Source: a virus
IMG/VR virus record: IMGVR_UViG_3300046616_000204
Coordinates: 1 to 39,650 of that record
DNA length: 39,650 nucleotides
Strand: one strand, 5' to 3'
Shown: positions 1-5,600 of the stretch, in pieces
How the letters are laid out: every line of letters begins with the position of its first letter
How positions within the stretch are numbered: the first letter of the stretch is position 1
The notes under the pieces: model-generated
What the model was told of the DNA's origin: nothing
Seen by the model: only the letters and a program-made list of their open reading frames with translations
Database searches by the model: none
Program-made: the position numbers and the translations under genes

Positions 1-127
1 GCGGGCTTTCAGAGACAGCCTTACCCGCTCCGCAAGGGCAGGGGATAAACGCAGAACAAGGTGAGGAGCTGCTTTTGCAGGTCTAGCCAGGAGTGACGGC
101 CCCTTACGTGACCTACGCGAGCCGGGG
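1..127. repeat. Terminal direct repeat, left copy
   Basis: The first 127 bases are identical to bases 39524-39650. An exact 127-base overlap at the two ends is the usual signature of a circular molecule closed by a de Bruijn assembler with k=127, rather than a biological terminal repeat. The true unit is then about 39,523 bp. A real short terminal redundancy cannot be excluded from sequence alone. Confidence 0.95.
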
Positions 128-231
128 CGATAAAGCGTCAGTCTGTCTTACAAGCCACATGAGAATACCAAGGACGGTCTAGCCTCACCCTACCGTCTCT
201 GGTGATCCTATACCTCCAGAAAGGCTCTCAC
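1..231 (+). other. Non-coding leader upstream of first gene
   Basis: I see no convincing gene here. On the circle this continues the non-coding stretch that starts near 39371. It contains small inverted repeats: CTGC-TTTT-GCAG at 69-80 and GCCCC (99-103) facing GGGGC (124-128). The strand is set by the downstream gene at 232. It could be a structured 5' leader or a small RNA; there is no tRNA-like cloverleaf. Confidence 0.4.
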
Positions 232-492
232 ATGAATGGTAATTCAGAAGAATCCAAGCCCACAAAAAATGAACTAATTTTGACAGTGCAGGAACTCAAC
301 CGGGAATGCGTCCGACTTTCTACCGAGCTAGCCAACGCCCGTAATGCGGCGCTGGAAGATGCCATAGACGCGATTGATGAGTATCGCGAAACCATCCCAA
401 CGGACAAGTTCGGCCCGAAAGCGTGGCCAACCGTCGGCGGAATCAAAGACGCCATTCGTCGCGCCCTCAAGGCAGAAGGGGAGAGCCGGTAA
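232..492 (+). CDS. Hypothetical protein with ARN/ALKAEGES motif
   Basis: An 86-residue, mostly helical, charged protein with no recognised domain. I chose ATG 232 over an in-frame GTG at 202 because AGAAAGG lies just upstream of 232. Its centre (NARNAALEDAIDAIDEY) and its C-terminus (AIRRALKAEGESR) match the C-terminal third of the 201-residue protein at 33557-34162 (NARNLALEEAAKLIDQY, AAIRALKAEGESRE), so the two share a module. The stop overlaps the next start as TAATG, so the pair is probably translationally coupled. Function unknown. Confidence 0.7.
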   Translation: MNGNSEESKPTKNELILTVQELNRECVRLSTELANARNAALEDAIDAIDEYRETIPTDKFGPKAWPTVGGIKDAIRRALKAEGESR

Positions 493-494
493 TG
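460..494 (+). repeat. 35-bp repeat shared with 33558-33592 (minus)
   Basis: This stretch matches the reverse complement of 33558-33592 at 32 of 35 positions. In both places it encodes the ending ALKAEGESR, carries the GGGGAG ribosome-binding site of the following gene, and ends at that gene's ATG. It looks like a duplicated gene-end plus translation-start module. Confidence 0.75.
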
Positions 495-1094
495 CCCTAT
501 GCAAAAAGAACAATTCTTCCGGGCTACCCAAAATCATTCGTCTTTGAATGCCGTGAAGATGTCGAGGCATATTTCGCCGGGGACCGGATCACCTGCCTCT
601 TGTGCGGCCTGAGCTTTAAAGGGCTCGACCCGCATATTCAGGGGGTTCATCAGACGTCAGCCGACGAGTACCGCGAAAAATACGGGTTGCCTTACAAAAG
701 AGGGCTTACGTCTGACGCGACAAGGGATCGTCGATCAGAACATTCCAAGGAGATGTTCGAGCAGAACAGAGAGGCGCGCCTGGCCGATCTGGCGAAGGCA
801 AAAGCCGTTCAGGCAGAATTCGGCAATCCCCAGCGCAATAAGCCCAAGTTCTGGAAGAATGAGCGCACCAAGTACGGCATCAGCGACTACGAGGAATTTA
901 TTCGCCGCGTCGTTGAAGGGAGAACTGTGAGCGATGTTGCCCAAGACGACGACATGCCAGCAACTCCTCACGTCTACTGGTATATGAAGCGCGACAAGGC
1001 CTTCGCGGAGAAATACAGGGCGATTATCCCCTTGTTTGCTCCGATCGGGAAACGCCTAAAGCAGAGACAAGCCGCTCTTATTCCACCGGCCTGA
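492..1094 (+). CDS. Ros/MucR-like zinc-finger regulator
   Basis: A 200-residue protein whose first third resembles the Ros/MucR regulators of alphaproteobacteria. It has C35-x2-C38-x9-H48-x4-H53, then the typical EYREKYGLP stretch at about 59-67. Ros/MucR proteins bind DNA through a Cys2His2 finger and control exopolysaccharide and motility genes. The C-terminal half (about 125-180) is helical and not part of that family; it may be a second DNA-binding or oligomerisation region. The ATG overlaps the previous stop (TAATG) and uses the GGGGAG of the shared 35-bp repeat. A phage copy could alter host surface regulation or act on phage promoters; the target is unknown. Confidence 0.75.
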   Translation: MPYAKRTILPGYPKSFVFECREDVEAYFAGDRITCLLCGLSFKGLDPHIQGVHQTSADEYREKYGLPYKRGLTSDATRDRRSEHSKEMFEQNREARLADLAKAKAVQAEFGNPQRNKPKFWKNERTKYGISDYEEFIRRVVEGRTVSDVAQDDDMPATPHVYWYMKRDKAFAEKYRAIIPLFAPIGKRLKQRQAALIPPA

Positions 1095-1115
1095 GAGCGT
1101 AATGCACGCTCTCAG
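1091..1115. terminator. Perfect 10-bp hairpin between convergent genes
   Basis: CTGAGAGCGT at 1091-1100 and ACGCTCTCAG at 1106-1115 form a perfect 10-bp stem with a 5-base loop. It contains the stop codon of the Ros/MucR-like gene and faces the end of the convergent Arc-like gene. It has no clear T-run on either side, so a bidirectional or factor-assisted terminator is an inference from the stem and position. Confidence 0.6.
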
Positions 1116-1151
1116 CCTTGTGCCTAGATGAGACGATCATGGCGGAGGAGA

Positions 1152-1385
1152 TTAGGCTTTCGATTCATCACGATCTTCGAAATAGCGTATCAGAGCTGTC
1201 GCCCGATCGATAATTTCGCGCAGAGCAGTAACCTCTTCAAAAGCACTCGCCGGGATGAAAGTAGACTCCAACCTGCTTTTGATCTCAGCTGTCATAGAAC
1301 GTTGGTTTTCCAGAGCGGCGTCGTAAATTTTGCGCCTAAGATCCTCGGGGATCCGCAATTTGAAATGGGGGTCTTCGCGAGCCAT
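1152..1385 (-). CDS. Arc-family ribbon-helix-helix repressor
   Basis: A 77-residue protein starting MAREDPHFKLRIPEDLRRKI. The strand-forming PHFKLRIP followed by helices is the Arc/MetJ ribbon-helix-helix fold, in which paired strands of a dimer read the major groove. About 30 residues follow the fold. ATG 1385 matches the family's N-terminus; its ribosome-binding site is weak, and longer in-frame starts add an unlike extension. In P22, Arc and Mnt control the antirepressor. Here the gene stands alone near the repressor, with a 23-bp palindrome 98 bases upstream that may be its operator. Confidence 0.8.
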   Translation of the reverse strand: MAREDPHFKLRIPEDLRRKIYDAALENQRSMTAEIKSRLESTFIPASAFEEVTALREIIDRATALIRYFEDRDESKA

Positions 1386-1653
1386 AATTTCATTGATGAC
1401 ATAAAAATTTACCGCCCTAAATGCCGCACCGATACCCCACGGGGACCTTGCGTGTAGCGGAATTGATAGTAATAGTTGTTTAATGAGGGCACTAATGACC
1501 CTCATCCAAATGGGGTAGGGGACGCGGCTTACAGAAGGCGAACCTTTCAGCTGATGGCCTTCGCGCATTCCCGCGGCAGCCGACAAAATAACGTGGAGGT
1601 GCACCCGAGGAGTGTGCTTATCTACTTGGGATTAAAGGGGGTTTAAGATAAAA
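1386..1653. promoter_or_regulatory. Divergent intergenic region with palindrome
   Basis: This gap separates the leftward Arc-like gene from the rightward gene at 1654. ATGAGGG at 1483-1489 is mirrored by CCCTCAT at 1499-1505, a 23-bp perfect-armed palindrome with a 9-base centre. That size suits an operator of a ribbon-helix-helix repressor such as the Arc-like protein next to it; that assignment is inference. I see no strong consensus promoter. Confidence 0.5.
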
Positions 1654-2004
1654 ATGCCGCAAAGGGAAACTTCGATTTCTTCTTTGGTGAACTTCCAACT
1701 AATGCCGGTCGTTACCGCGATGAAAGATCCGCTTCTAGACTTGATCAAAGCCTACAAGGCAGGGATTGCCGAATTCAACTTGAACGCGCCTGAAGACGAT
1801 GCAGGCGCCAATGCATACGCTGGCATGACCTACATGCCACCGCTGAAGGCGCTGATGGCATGGACAGCGCCAGCCGCCACAAGTGCCGGCGCTGTTGCCG
1901 CCCTAAAGTTGGCACAACAGGCGAATCGCGATCGCGAAGTTATGATCGTTGCGCCTATGCTCCAGGCGGCCATTCTGTATTTCGAAAAAGCACCTTCCGA
2001 ATAA
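1654..2004 (+). CDS. Hypothetical protein between Arc and CI genes
   Basis: A 116-residue protein I cannot assign. It has an N-terminal amphipathic stretch, then DPLLDLIKAYKAGIAEFN and an alanine-rich helical C-terminal half. There is no signal peptide or clear membrane segment. An AAAGGGGG stretch lies about 12 bases upstream of the ATG. It ends one base before the convergent repressor gene ends, so it sits inside the immunity region and may belong to regulation or the lysogenic state. Confidence 0.6.
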   Translation: MPQRETSISSLVNFQLMPVVTAMKDPLLDLIKAYKAGIAEFNLNAPEDDAGANAYAGMTYMPPLKALMAWTAPAATSAGAVAALKLAQQANRDREVMIVAPMLQAAILYFEKAPSE

Positions 2005-2005
2005 T

Positions 2006-2596
2006 CTACATATTGATGACGGAACGGCGCACGCGCCCAATGATATTGGGCTCGTTCTCAAAGAAAATGGGTTCGTAATTGGGGTCGGTAGAGACCGGCT
2101 CAAAGCGCTTAGGCGGACCTGGCCGGTAACGCTTATAGGTGGCGTTACCTTCGATATCTTCGATCACATAGCAAGCATTGTTGATCAGCCGCTTGTCGCT
2201 GCGGTTTACGAAGATGACACTTTCCGGGGGCGATATTCGATCCATCGACGAGCCCTCAACGCGCAATGCGATCCAATCCCCCTTGGGGAGATCGGAAACC
2301 GGAATTGACCCCAGTTGTTCGTCGGCAACCTCATCTCGAGACAGTTTCCCTGCGCTGACCCATGTCACGAGCTGGACGATCTGCGGAGGAGCATCCTCCT
2401 CTATCGGGACTGGGAAACCGGTCAATTCGGATATCTCCAGCATTTCTCTAGCATCGAGGCTGCGCACGCCTGTCTTGATCTTATTTATGATCGATCGATC
2501 ATTAGACCAGCCATACCGCTGATGAAGGCGGCGCACGAGTTCCGCCTGCGAAAGCTGGCTATGCTGAAGAACTGCTGTAATCCATTCTTGTTCCAT
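2006..2596 (-). CDS. cI: CI/LexA-type phage repressor
   Basis: A 196-residue repressor. Residues 1-60 form a helix-turn-helix DNA-binding domain; residues 78-190 form an S24 LexA/UmuD-type peptidase domain. The self-cleavage elements are visible: the A82-G83 bond in SAGK, S117 in VEGSSM and K155 in ATYKRY. It should therefore be inactivated by RecA-stimulated autocleavage during DNA damage, as for lambda CI. I chose ATG 2596 because the -10 box TACAAT lies 6 bases before it, suggesting a leaderless mRNA. It faces the Cro-like gene across GTAGCGAT operator elements. Confidence 0.92.
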   Translation of the reverse strand: MEQEWITAVLQHSQLSQAELVRRLHQRYGWSNDRSIINKIKTGVRSLDAREMLEISELTGFPVPIEEDAPPQIVQLVTWVSAGKLSRDEVADEQLGSIPVSDLPKGDWIALRVEGSSMDRISPPESVIFVNRSDKRLINNACYVIEDIEGNATYKRYRPGPPKRFEPVSTDPNYEPIFFENEPNIIGRVRRSVINM

Positions 2597-2602
2597 GCGA
2601 AT

Positions 2603-2647
2603 ATTGTAGCGATATAGCCGCAACAAGTCTGTTTCCAAGATCGCTAC
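2603..2647 (-). promoter_or_regulatory. Repressor promoter with operator half-sites
   Basis: On the minus strand a -10 TACAAT (2603-2608) lies 6 bases before the repressor ATG. GTAGCGAT at 2606-2613 overlaps it. A second half-site, ATCGCTAC at 2640-2647, lies upstream. No good -35 is visible, as is usual for promoters of the PRM type. The half-sites match the 17-bp operator in PR and PL, so the repressor probably regulates itself. Confidence 0.65.
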
Positions 2648-2655
2648 ATCCCCTC

Positions 2656-2683
2656 TTGCAATTGGTGCGATAATCGCTACAAT
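2656..2683 (+). promoter_or_regulatory. PR promoter with operator in its spacer
   Basis: A -35 TTGCAA (2656-2661) and a -10 TACAAT (2678-2683) are separated by 16 bases. The spacer holds the operator at 2664-2680, which matches GTAGCGATNATCGCTAC except in two left-arm positions; the core GCGAT-A-ATCGC is exact. The predicted start of transcription falls on or next to ATG 2692, so the Cro-like mRNA would be leaderless. Binding of the repressor would block the right early operon. Confidence 0.75.
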
Positions 2684-2691
2684 GCATGCCT

Positions 2692-2922
2692 ATGGAACCA
2701 GCACGCACAATCATCAAACGTTTAGGCGGCCCCAACAAGGTTGCGGCCATTGCCGGAGTTCATCGGACCCGCGTTTCCAACTGGGCGCGCGATAAAAAGC
2801 TCGGCGGAACCGGCGGGGTAATTCCCTTCAAACATGTTCCGGCGCTCCTCGCGGCGGCACAGGAGAGCGGTATTGAACTCGCAGCGCAGGATTTCCTTCC
2901 GAAGCCAGAGAGCGCGGCATGA
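2692..2922 (+). CDS. Cro-like HTH protein
   Basis: A 76-residue DNA-binding protein. IIKRLGGPNKVAAIAGVHRT followed by VSNWARDK is the helix-turn-helix typical of small Cro/YdaS-type phage regulators. The later GGTGGVIPFKHVPALLAAA matches that group. It is the first gene after PR and diverges from the repressor, so by position it is the lytic counterpart. ATG 2692 is preferred to ATG 2686 because the -10 box ends at 2683. The last bases overlap the next start (ATGA). Confidence 0.85.
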   Translation: MEPARTIIKRLGGPNKVAAIAGVHRTRVSNWARDKKLGGTGGVIPFKHVPALLAAAQESGIELAAQDFLPKPESAA

Positions 2923-3005
2923 GCGAGATACATGACGACATCAGGCAGGCAGCTTTTGATGCGGCGATCCAAATGCTGGAAGCCCTCGACGAGGTAGCGG
3001 CATGA
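2919..3005 (+). CDS. 28-residue early protein
   Basis: A very short reading frame, MSEIHDDIRQ... ending DEVAA, that exactly bridges the Cro-like gene and the next gene. It has a four-base ATGA overlap at each end, the arrangement seen throughout this operon. It is acidic and predicted to form one helix. Function unknown; its reality rests on the double overlap. Confidence 0.55.
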   Translation: MSEIHDDIRQAAFDAAIQMLEALDEVAA

Positions 3006-3229
3006 CAGAAGCTTTTTGGATGGTATACGGCCTTCATCATCGCGCGCCAGTTCATCGGCACAAGACCGAACTCAGCGCCGTCACAGAGGCCAAGCGACTC
3101 GCTCGTCAGAACCCGGAAGTGGAGTTCTACGTCCTCGAGGCAACCCACCATGTCGTCAAGCGCGACGTTGACGTTACCGACATCGGAACGCGCGACCGCT
3201 GGACGCCAGACGATGACATCCCGTTTTAG
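3002..3229 (+). CDS. Hypothetical early protein (75 aa)
   Basis: A 75-residue soluble protein beginning MTEAFWMVYGLHHRAP. The pattern (short strand, a helix around AVTEAKRLARQNP, then strand EFYVLEATHHVV) suggests a small alpha/beta fold. The acidic tail is DDDIPF. Its start overlaps the 28-residue gene (ATGA). No family recognised. Confidence 0.65.
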   Translation: MTEAFWMVYGLHHRAPVHRHKTELSAVTEAKRLARQNPEVEFYVLEATHHVVKRDVDVTDIGTRDRWTPDDDIPF

Positions 3230-3242
3230 GAAGGGGCATGAA

Positions 3243-3536
3243 ATGAAATACGCACTAGCACTTTCATCACTTCTCATAGCTTCCCCTGCAATGGCTGAAG
3301 GAAGCCTACGGACTGCTGCTCTCACTGCGGTCGGCATCGAGGTATGCGGTGCACAGGTTCCGAAGGGCTTGCTCACTGCATTGGTAGAGCGGGGCTCCCA
3401 AGAAACCGGCATTCCGGCAGAAGCTGCGGCATACATCGCCCTCGGCATGAAGCTGGCATACACGGACATCATCGCGCGCACCAACACTGCTGCTGAGTTT
3501 TGCTCGGCCACCAAGACGGCGAGGATTGGGCAGTGA
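3243..3536 (+). CDS. Small exported protein of early operon
   Basis: A 97-residue protein with a clear Sec signal peptide: MKYALALSSLLIASPAMA, predicted cleavage after A18. I chose ATG 3243 because it begins the signal peptide and has AGGAAGG upstream; longer in-frame starts spoil it. The mature part has two cysteines (VCGAQ, EFCSAT) that could form one disulfide. The last residues overlap the next gene (GTGA). An exported protein made early from PR could act in the periplasm on infection or superinfection; function unknown. Confidence 0.75.
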   Translation: MKYALALSSLLIASPAMAEGSLRTAALTAVGIEVCGAQVPKGLLTALVERGSQETGIPAEAAAYIALGMKLAYTDIIARTNTAAEFCSATKTARIGQ

Positions 3537-3958
3537 GAATTTTCGTCGATTGCGAATTCAACGGCTTCGGTGGCGAACTCATCTCCATGGCCCTTGTGCC
3601 AGAAAATGAGTTTATCGAACCTTGGTACGAAGTAGTCCTCGGCCAGAGGCAGGCGATTGAGCCATGGGTCGTAGAGAACGTCATGCCGGTTCTCGATAAA
3701 AAGGCGATCAGCCGAGACGATTTCCGGTTCTCGTTCCTGGAATACCTCGATCAATTCGAAAGCCCCACGATCTGCGCCGACTGGTACACGGACCTTGTGC
3801 ACTTCTTCAGCATGTTTGCCGGTGAGGACCACACCAAGAGCGTCGGTTACGCATGTGCGGCTGAACTGGTCCTGATCGACGAGTATCACAGCGAAACTCC
3901 CCACAACGCACTGTCTGACGCGAAGGCTATTCGCGCCGCTTGGAGGAAATTCTCATGA
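3533..3958 (+). CDS. DEDD-type 3'-5' exonuclease
   Basis: A 141-residue protein with the catalytic pattern of the DnaQ/RNase T superfamily: D6 and E8 in VDCEF, D83 in ADWYTD, and H124/D129 in HNALSDAKAI. It is a compact single domain. The likely reaction is metal-dependent removal of nucleotides from 3' ends of DNA or RNA. GTG 3533 overlaps the previous stop and has GAGGATTGGG upstream; it starts just before the first catalytic strand. It could trim RNA, degrade host nucleic acid or assist recombination. Confidence 0.8.
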   Translation: MRIFVDCEFNGFGGELISMALVPENEFIEPWYEVVLGQRQAIEPWVVENVMPVLDKKAISRDDFRFSFLEYLDQFESPTICADWYTDLVHFFSMFAGEDHTKSVGYACAAELVLIDEYHSETPHNALSDAKAIRAAWRKFS

Positions 3959-4152
3959 GCAACGACGCATTCATGATTCTCCTCGCTGTCGGCGTCCCTG
4001 CCGTGGCTATCACCGGCCTAGCTCTGGCGATCTGCGCCACATCTGGACGCTGCAGCCGCAAGGAAGAGCAGGAACTCGATATGGCCTGCTATTTGGCGCT
4101 TGAGGGCGACCTACGCAATTTCAATCCTGACGGTCAGTCTTCCTCCCACTGA
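3955..4152 (+). CDS. Small single-pass membrane protein
   Basis: A 65-residue protein with one hydrophobic helix at about residues 7-29 (MILLAVGVPAVAITGLALAI), then a Cys- and Lys/Glu-containing cytoplasmic-type tail. ATG 3955 has GGAGGAAA upstream and overlaps the exonuclease stop (ATGA). Role unknown. Its last 32 bases overlap a possible convergent gene on the other strand. Confidence 0.6.
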   Translation: MSNDAFMILLAVGVPAVAITGLALAICATSGRCSRKEEQELDMACYLALEGDLRNFNPDGQSSSH

Positions 4153-4435
4153 CCTCGGAAGCTGGTGCCGGTCTTTCCTCCTCAACCCGGATCGGCACCA
4201 GCGACATTCTCGGCAGCGTCCACGCGGCCATCAATCGAACGGCGATCGAGCCAATGGGTACGAATGAACTTTCCCCATCTGGCTCGACCGCATCAACCGA
4301 AGCAACAGGCGGCGGAGCGCTTCGGAAGACTTGAATTACTGGCTTTCCGGTTCCCCGGCGGGCCTCGTGAGACGAAGGGCCATTGGCCCCGGCAAGGGTC
4401 GGTCCTTCGTCTCCAATGTGAATGCGTTTCGGCAT
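4121..4435 (-). CDS. Possible antisense gene in early operon
   Basis: A 104-codon frame on the minus strand in the only sizeable gap of the right early operon (4153-4518). It starts MPKRIHIGDEG and has a strong, well-spaced AAGGAG before ATG 4435. The protein is proline-rich and of no recognised family. No plus-strand frame here has a comparable start signal. It would run against the operon, so it may be a moron; it could also be chance. Confidence 0.4.
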   Translation of the reverse strand: MPKRIHIGDEGPTLAGANGPSSHEARRGTGKPVIQVFRSAPPPVASVDAVEPDGESSFVPIGSIAVRLMAAWTLPRMSLVPIRVEEERPAPASEVSGRKTDRQD

Positions 4436-4518
4436 CTGTGTGGGCTCCTTAAGCACGAGCAACCTCGCACGGAGACGAATGCAGGATGTGCAAAGAAACA
4501 AAGCATTTGGAGCAAGAA

Positions 4519-4869
4519 ATGAGTTCCGCGGTAAAAACCCAGAGCTACATTTGCCGGATGGTCGAGAAAGAGACCAAGGGCTGGGGCGACACTTTGCCCG
4601 CTCTAGAGCGTCTGGCTAACCGGTACGCAATTCCCTTTTGGACAATGAATAACATAAGAATTGGCCGCGCAAAGACCGTCGAGGGCGGGATTATGCGCAG
4701 GGTCAAGCTGGCTTACCTCGACATGTGCGAGCGCCAGTTGAAGAACCTCCAACACGAGCTCGAATTAGAAGGAGGAGACAAGGCAGATGATCTGGATGCG
4801 GATCTGCTGGCTGAGGTTCAAAGCCTCGCTGCGAAAGTTACTCAAGCGAAAAAGGGAATAAGGGCATGA
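4519..4869 (+). CDS. Hypothetical helical protein (116 aa)
   Basis: Starts MSSAVKTQSYICRMVEKETK, with GGAGCAAG upstream of ATG 4519; an in-frame ATG at 4486 lacks such a site. Residues 20-50 could form a helix-turn-helix-like unit (LPALERLANRYAIP), and the second half is a long charged helix with coiled-coil character (RQLKNLQHELELEGG). It overlaps the phosphatase start (ATGAG). Possibly DNA-binding; no family recognised. Confidence 0.65.
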   Translation: MSSAVKTQSYICRMVEKETKGWGDTLPALERLANRYAIPFWTMNNIRIGRAKTVEGGIMRRVKLAYLDMCERQLKNLQHELELEGGDKADDLDADLLAEVQSLAAKVTQAKKGIRA

Positions 4870-5528
4870 GCTACACTTTCGCCATTGGCGACGTCCATGG
4901 ATGCCTGGAGCCCCTACTTAGGCTTATTGGACGCATTGAAGTGTCACGTCCCGAGGGAGGCACAATTGTCTTCCTCGGAGACTACGTCGATCGCGGCCCC
5001 GATAGCAAAGGCGTCATCGACTTAATCATGGCCGGCCCCCAGAGGGCAGGCTGGAAGTGGGTAGCTCTCAAGGGCAACCACGAAGATATGATGGTTGGTG
5101 CACTGACTGGCGAGGACCAGCCAGACATGTGGTTACTCAACGGCGGCACGGCCACAATGGATTCCTACGAGGGGAAGCCGGTGAGGGCGCACGTCGATTG
5201 GGCTAAGTCTCTCCCGCTCAAGCACCGTGACGAGCACCGTTTCTACGTTCACGCCGACATGCTGGAAGACGTTCCATATGAGGAGCAGAGCGAAAACGTT
5301 CTCCTCTGGTCTCGTAAGCCAAAGGACTATTCCGGCGAATATGGCGGCAAACATCTAGTTCACGGCCACACGCCTATCAACGAGCCCACCACCATCGGAA
5401 ACCGGACCAACGTCGATAGCGCCTGCGTCTTCGGCGGCAAGCTTTCCTGCGCCGTCTTCCATGACGAGACGCCCGGACCTCCGATCGAATTCATGAGCGT
5501 ACCGGCTCGCATCCCACAACCGGCCTGA
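4866..5528 (+). CDS. PPP-family metallophosphatase
   Basis: A 220-residue phosphatase with the three metal-binding blocks of the PPP family: GDVHG at 8-12, GDYVDRG at 38-44 and GNHE at 70-73. A later HGHTP supplies the final histidine. The size matches lambda NinI and bacterial PrpA/PrpB (about 220 residues), which remove phosphate from Ser/Thr/His of proteins using Mn2+. It is cytoplasmic and lies between a hypothetical gene and DNA modification genes. The host substrate is unknown. Confidence 0.9.
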   Translation: MSYTFAIGDVHGCLEPLLRLIGRIEVSRPEGGTIVFLGDYVDRGPDSKGVIDLIMAGPQRAGWKWVALKGNHEDMMVGALTGEDQPDMWLLNGGTATMDSYEGKPVRAHVDWAKSLPLKHRDEHRFYVHADMLEDVPYEEQSENVLLWSRKPKDYSGEYGGKHLVHGHTPINEPTTIGNRTNVDSACVFGGKLSCAVFHDETPGPPIEFMSVPARIPQPA

Positions 5529-5600
5529 AGTTCCCCCGGTGGCCATACCTCCATGCCACCCACCTAGGCGCGAATGCCATTTCTCTTCAACGAGGGCAGC

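Noticed and set aside
1020-1040. DnaA-box-like TTATCCCCT
   Set aside because: Only seven of nine bases match TTATCCACA and there is no cluster, so it is not evidence for an origin.
2006-2922. Toxin-antitoxin reading of the repressor and YdaS-like gene pair
   Set aside because: The S24 autocleavage domain, divergent promoters and shared operators fit a CI-Cro switch much better.
2828-3904. 358-codon minus-strand frame opposite the early genes
   Set aside because: It overlaps five coupled plus-strand genes, including the exonuclease with intact catalytic residues. Its composition is that of an antisense frame.
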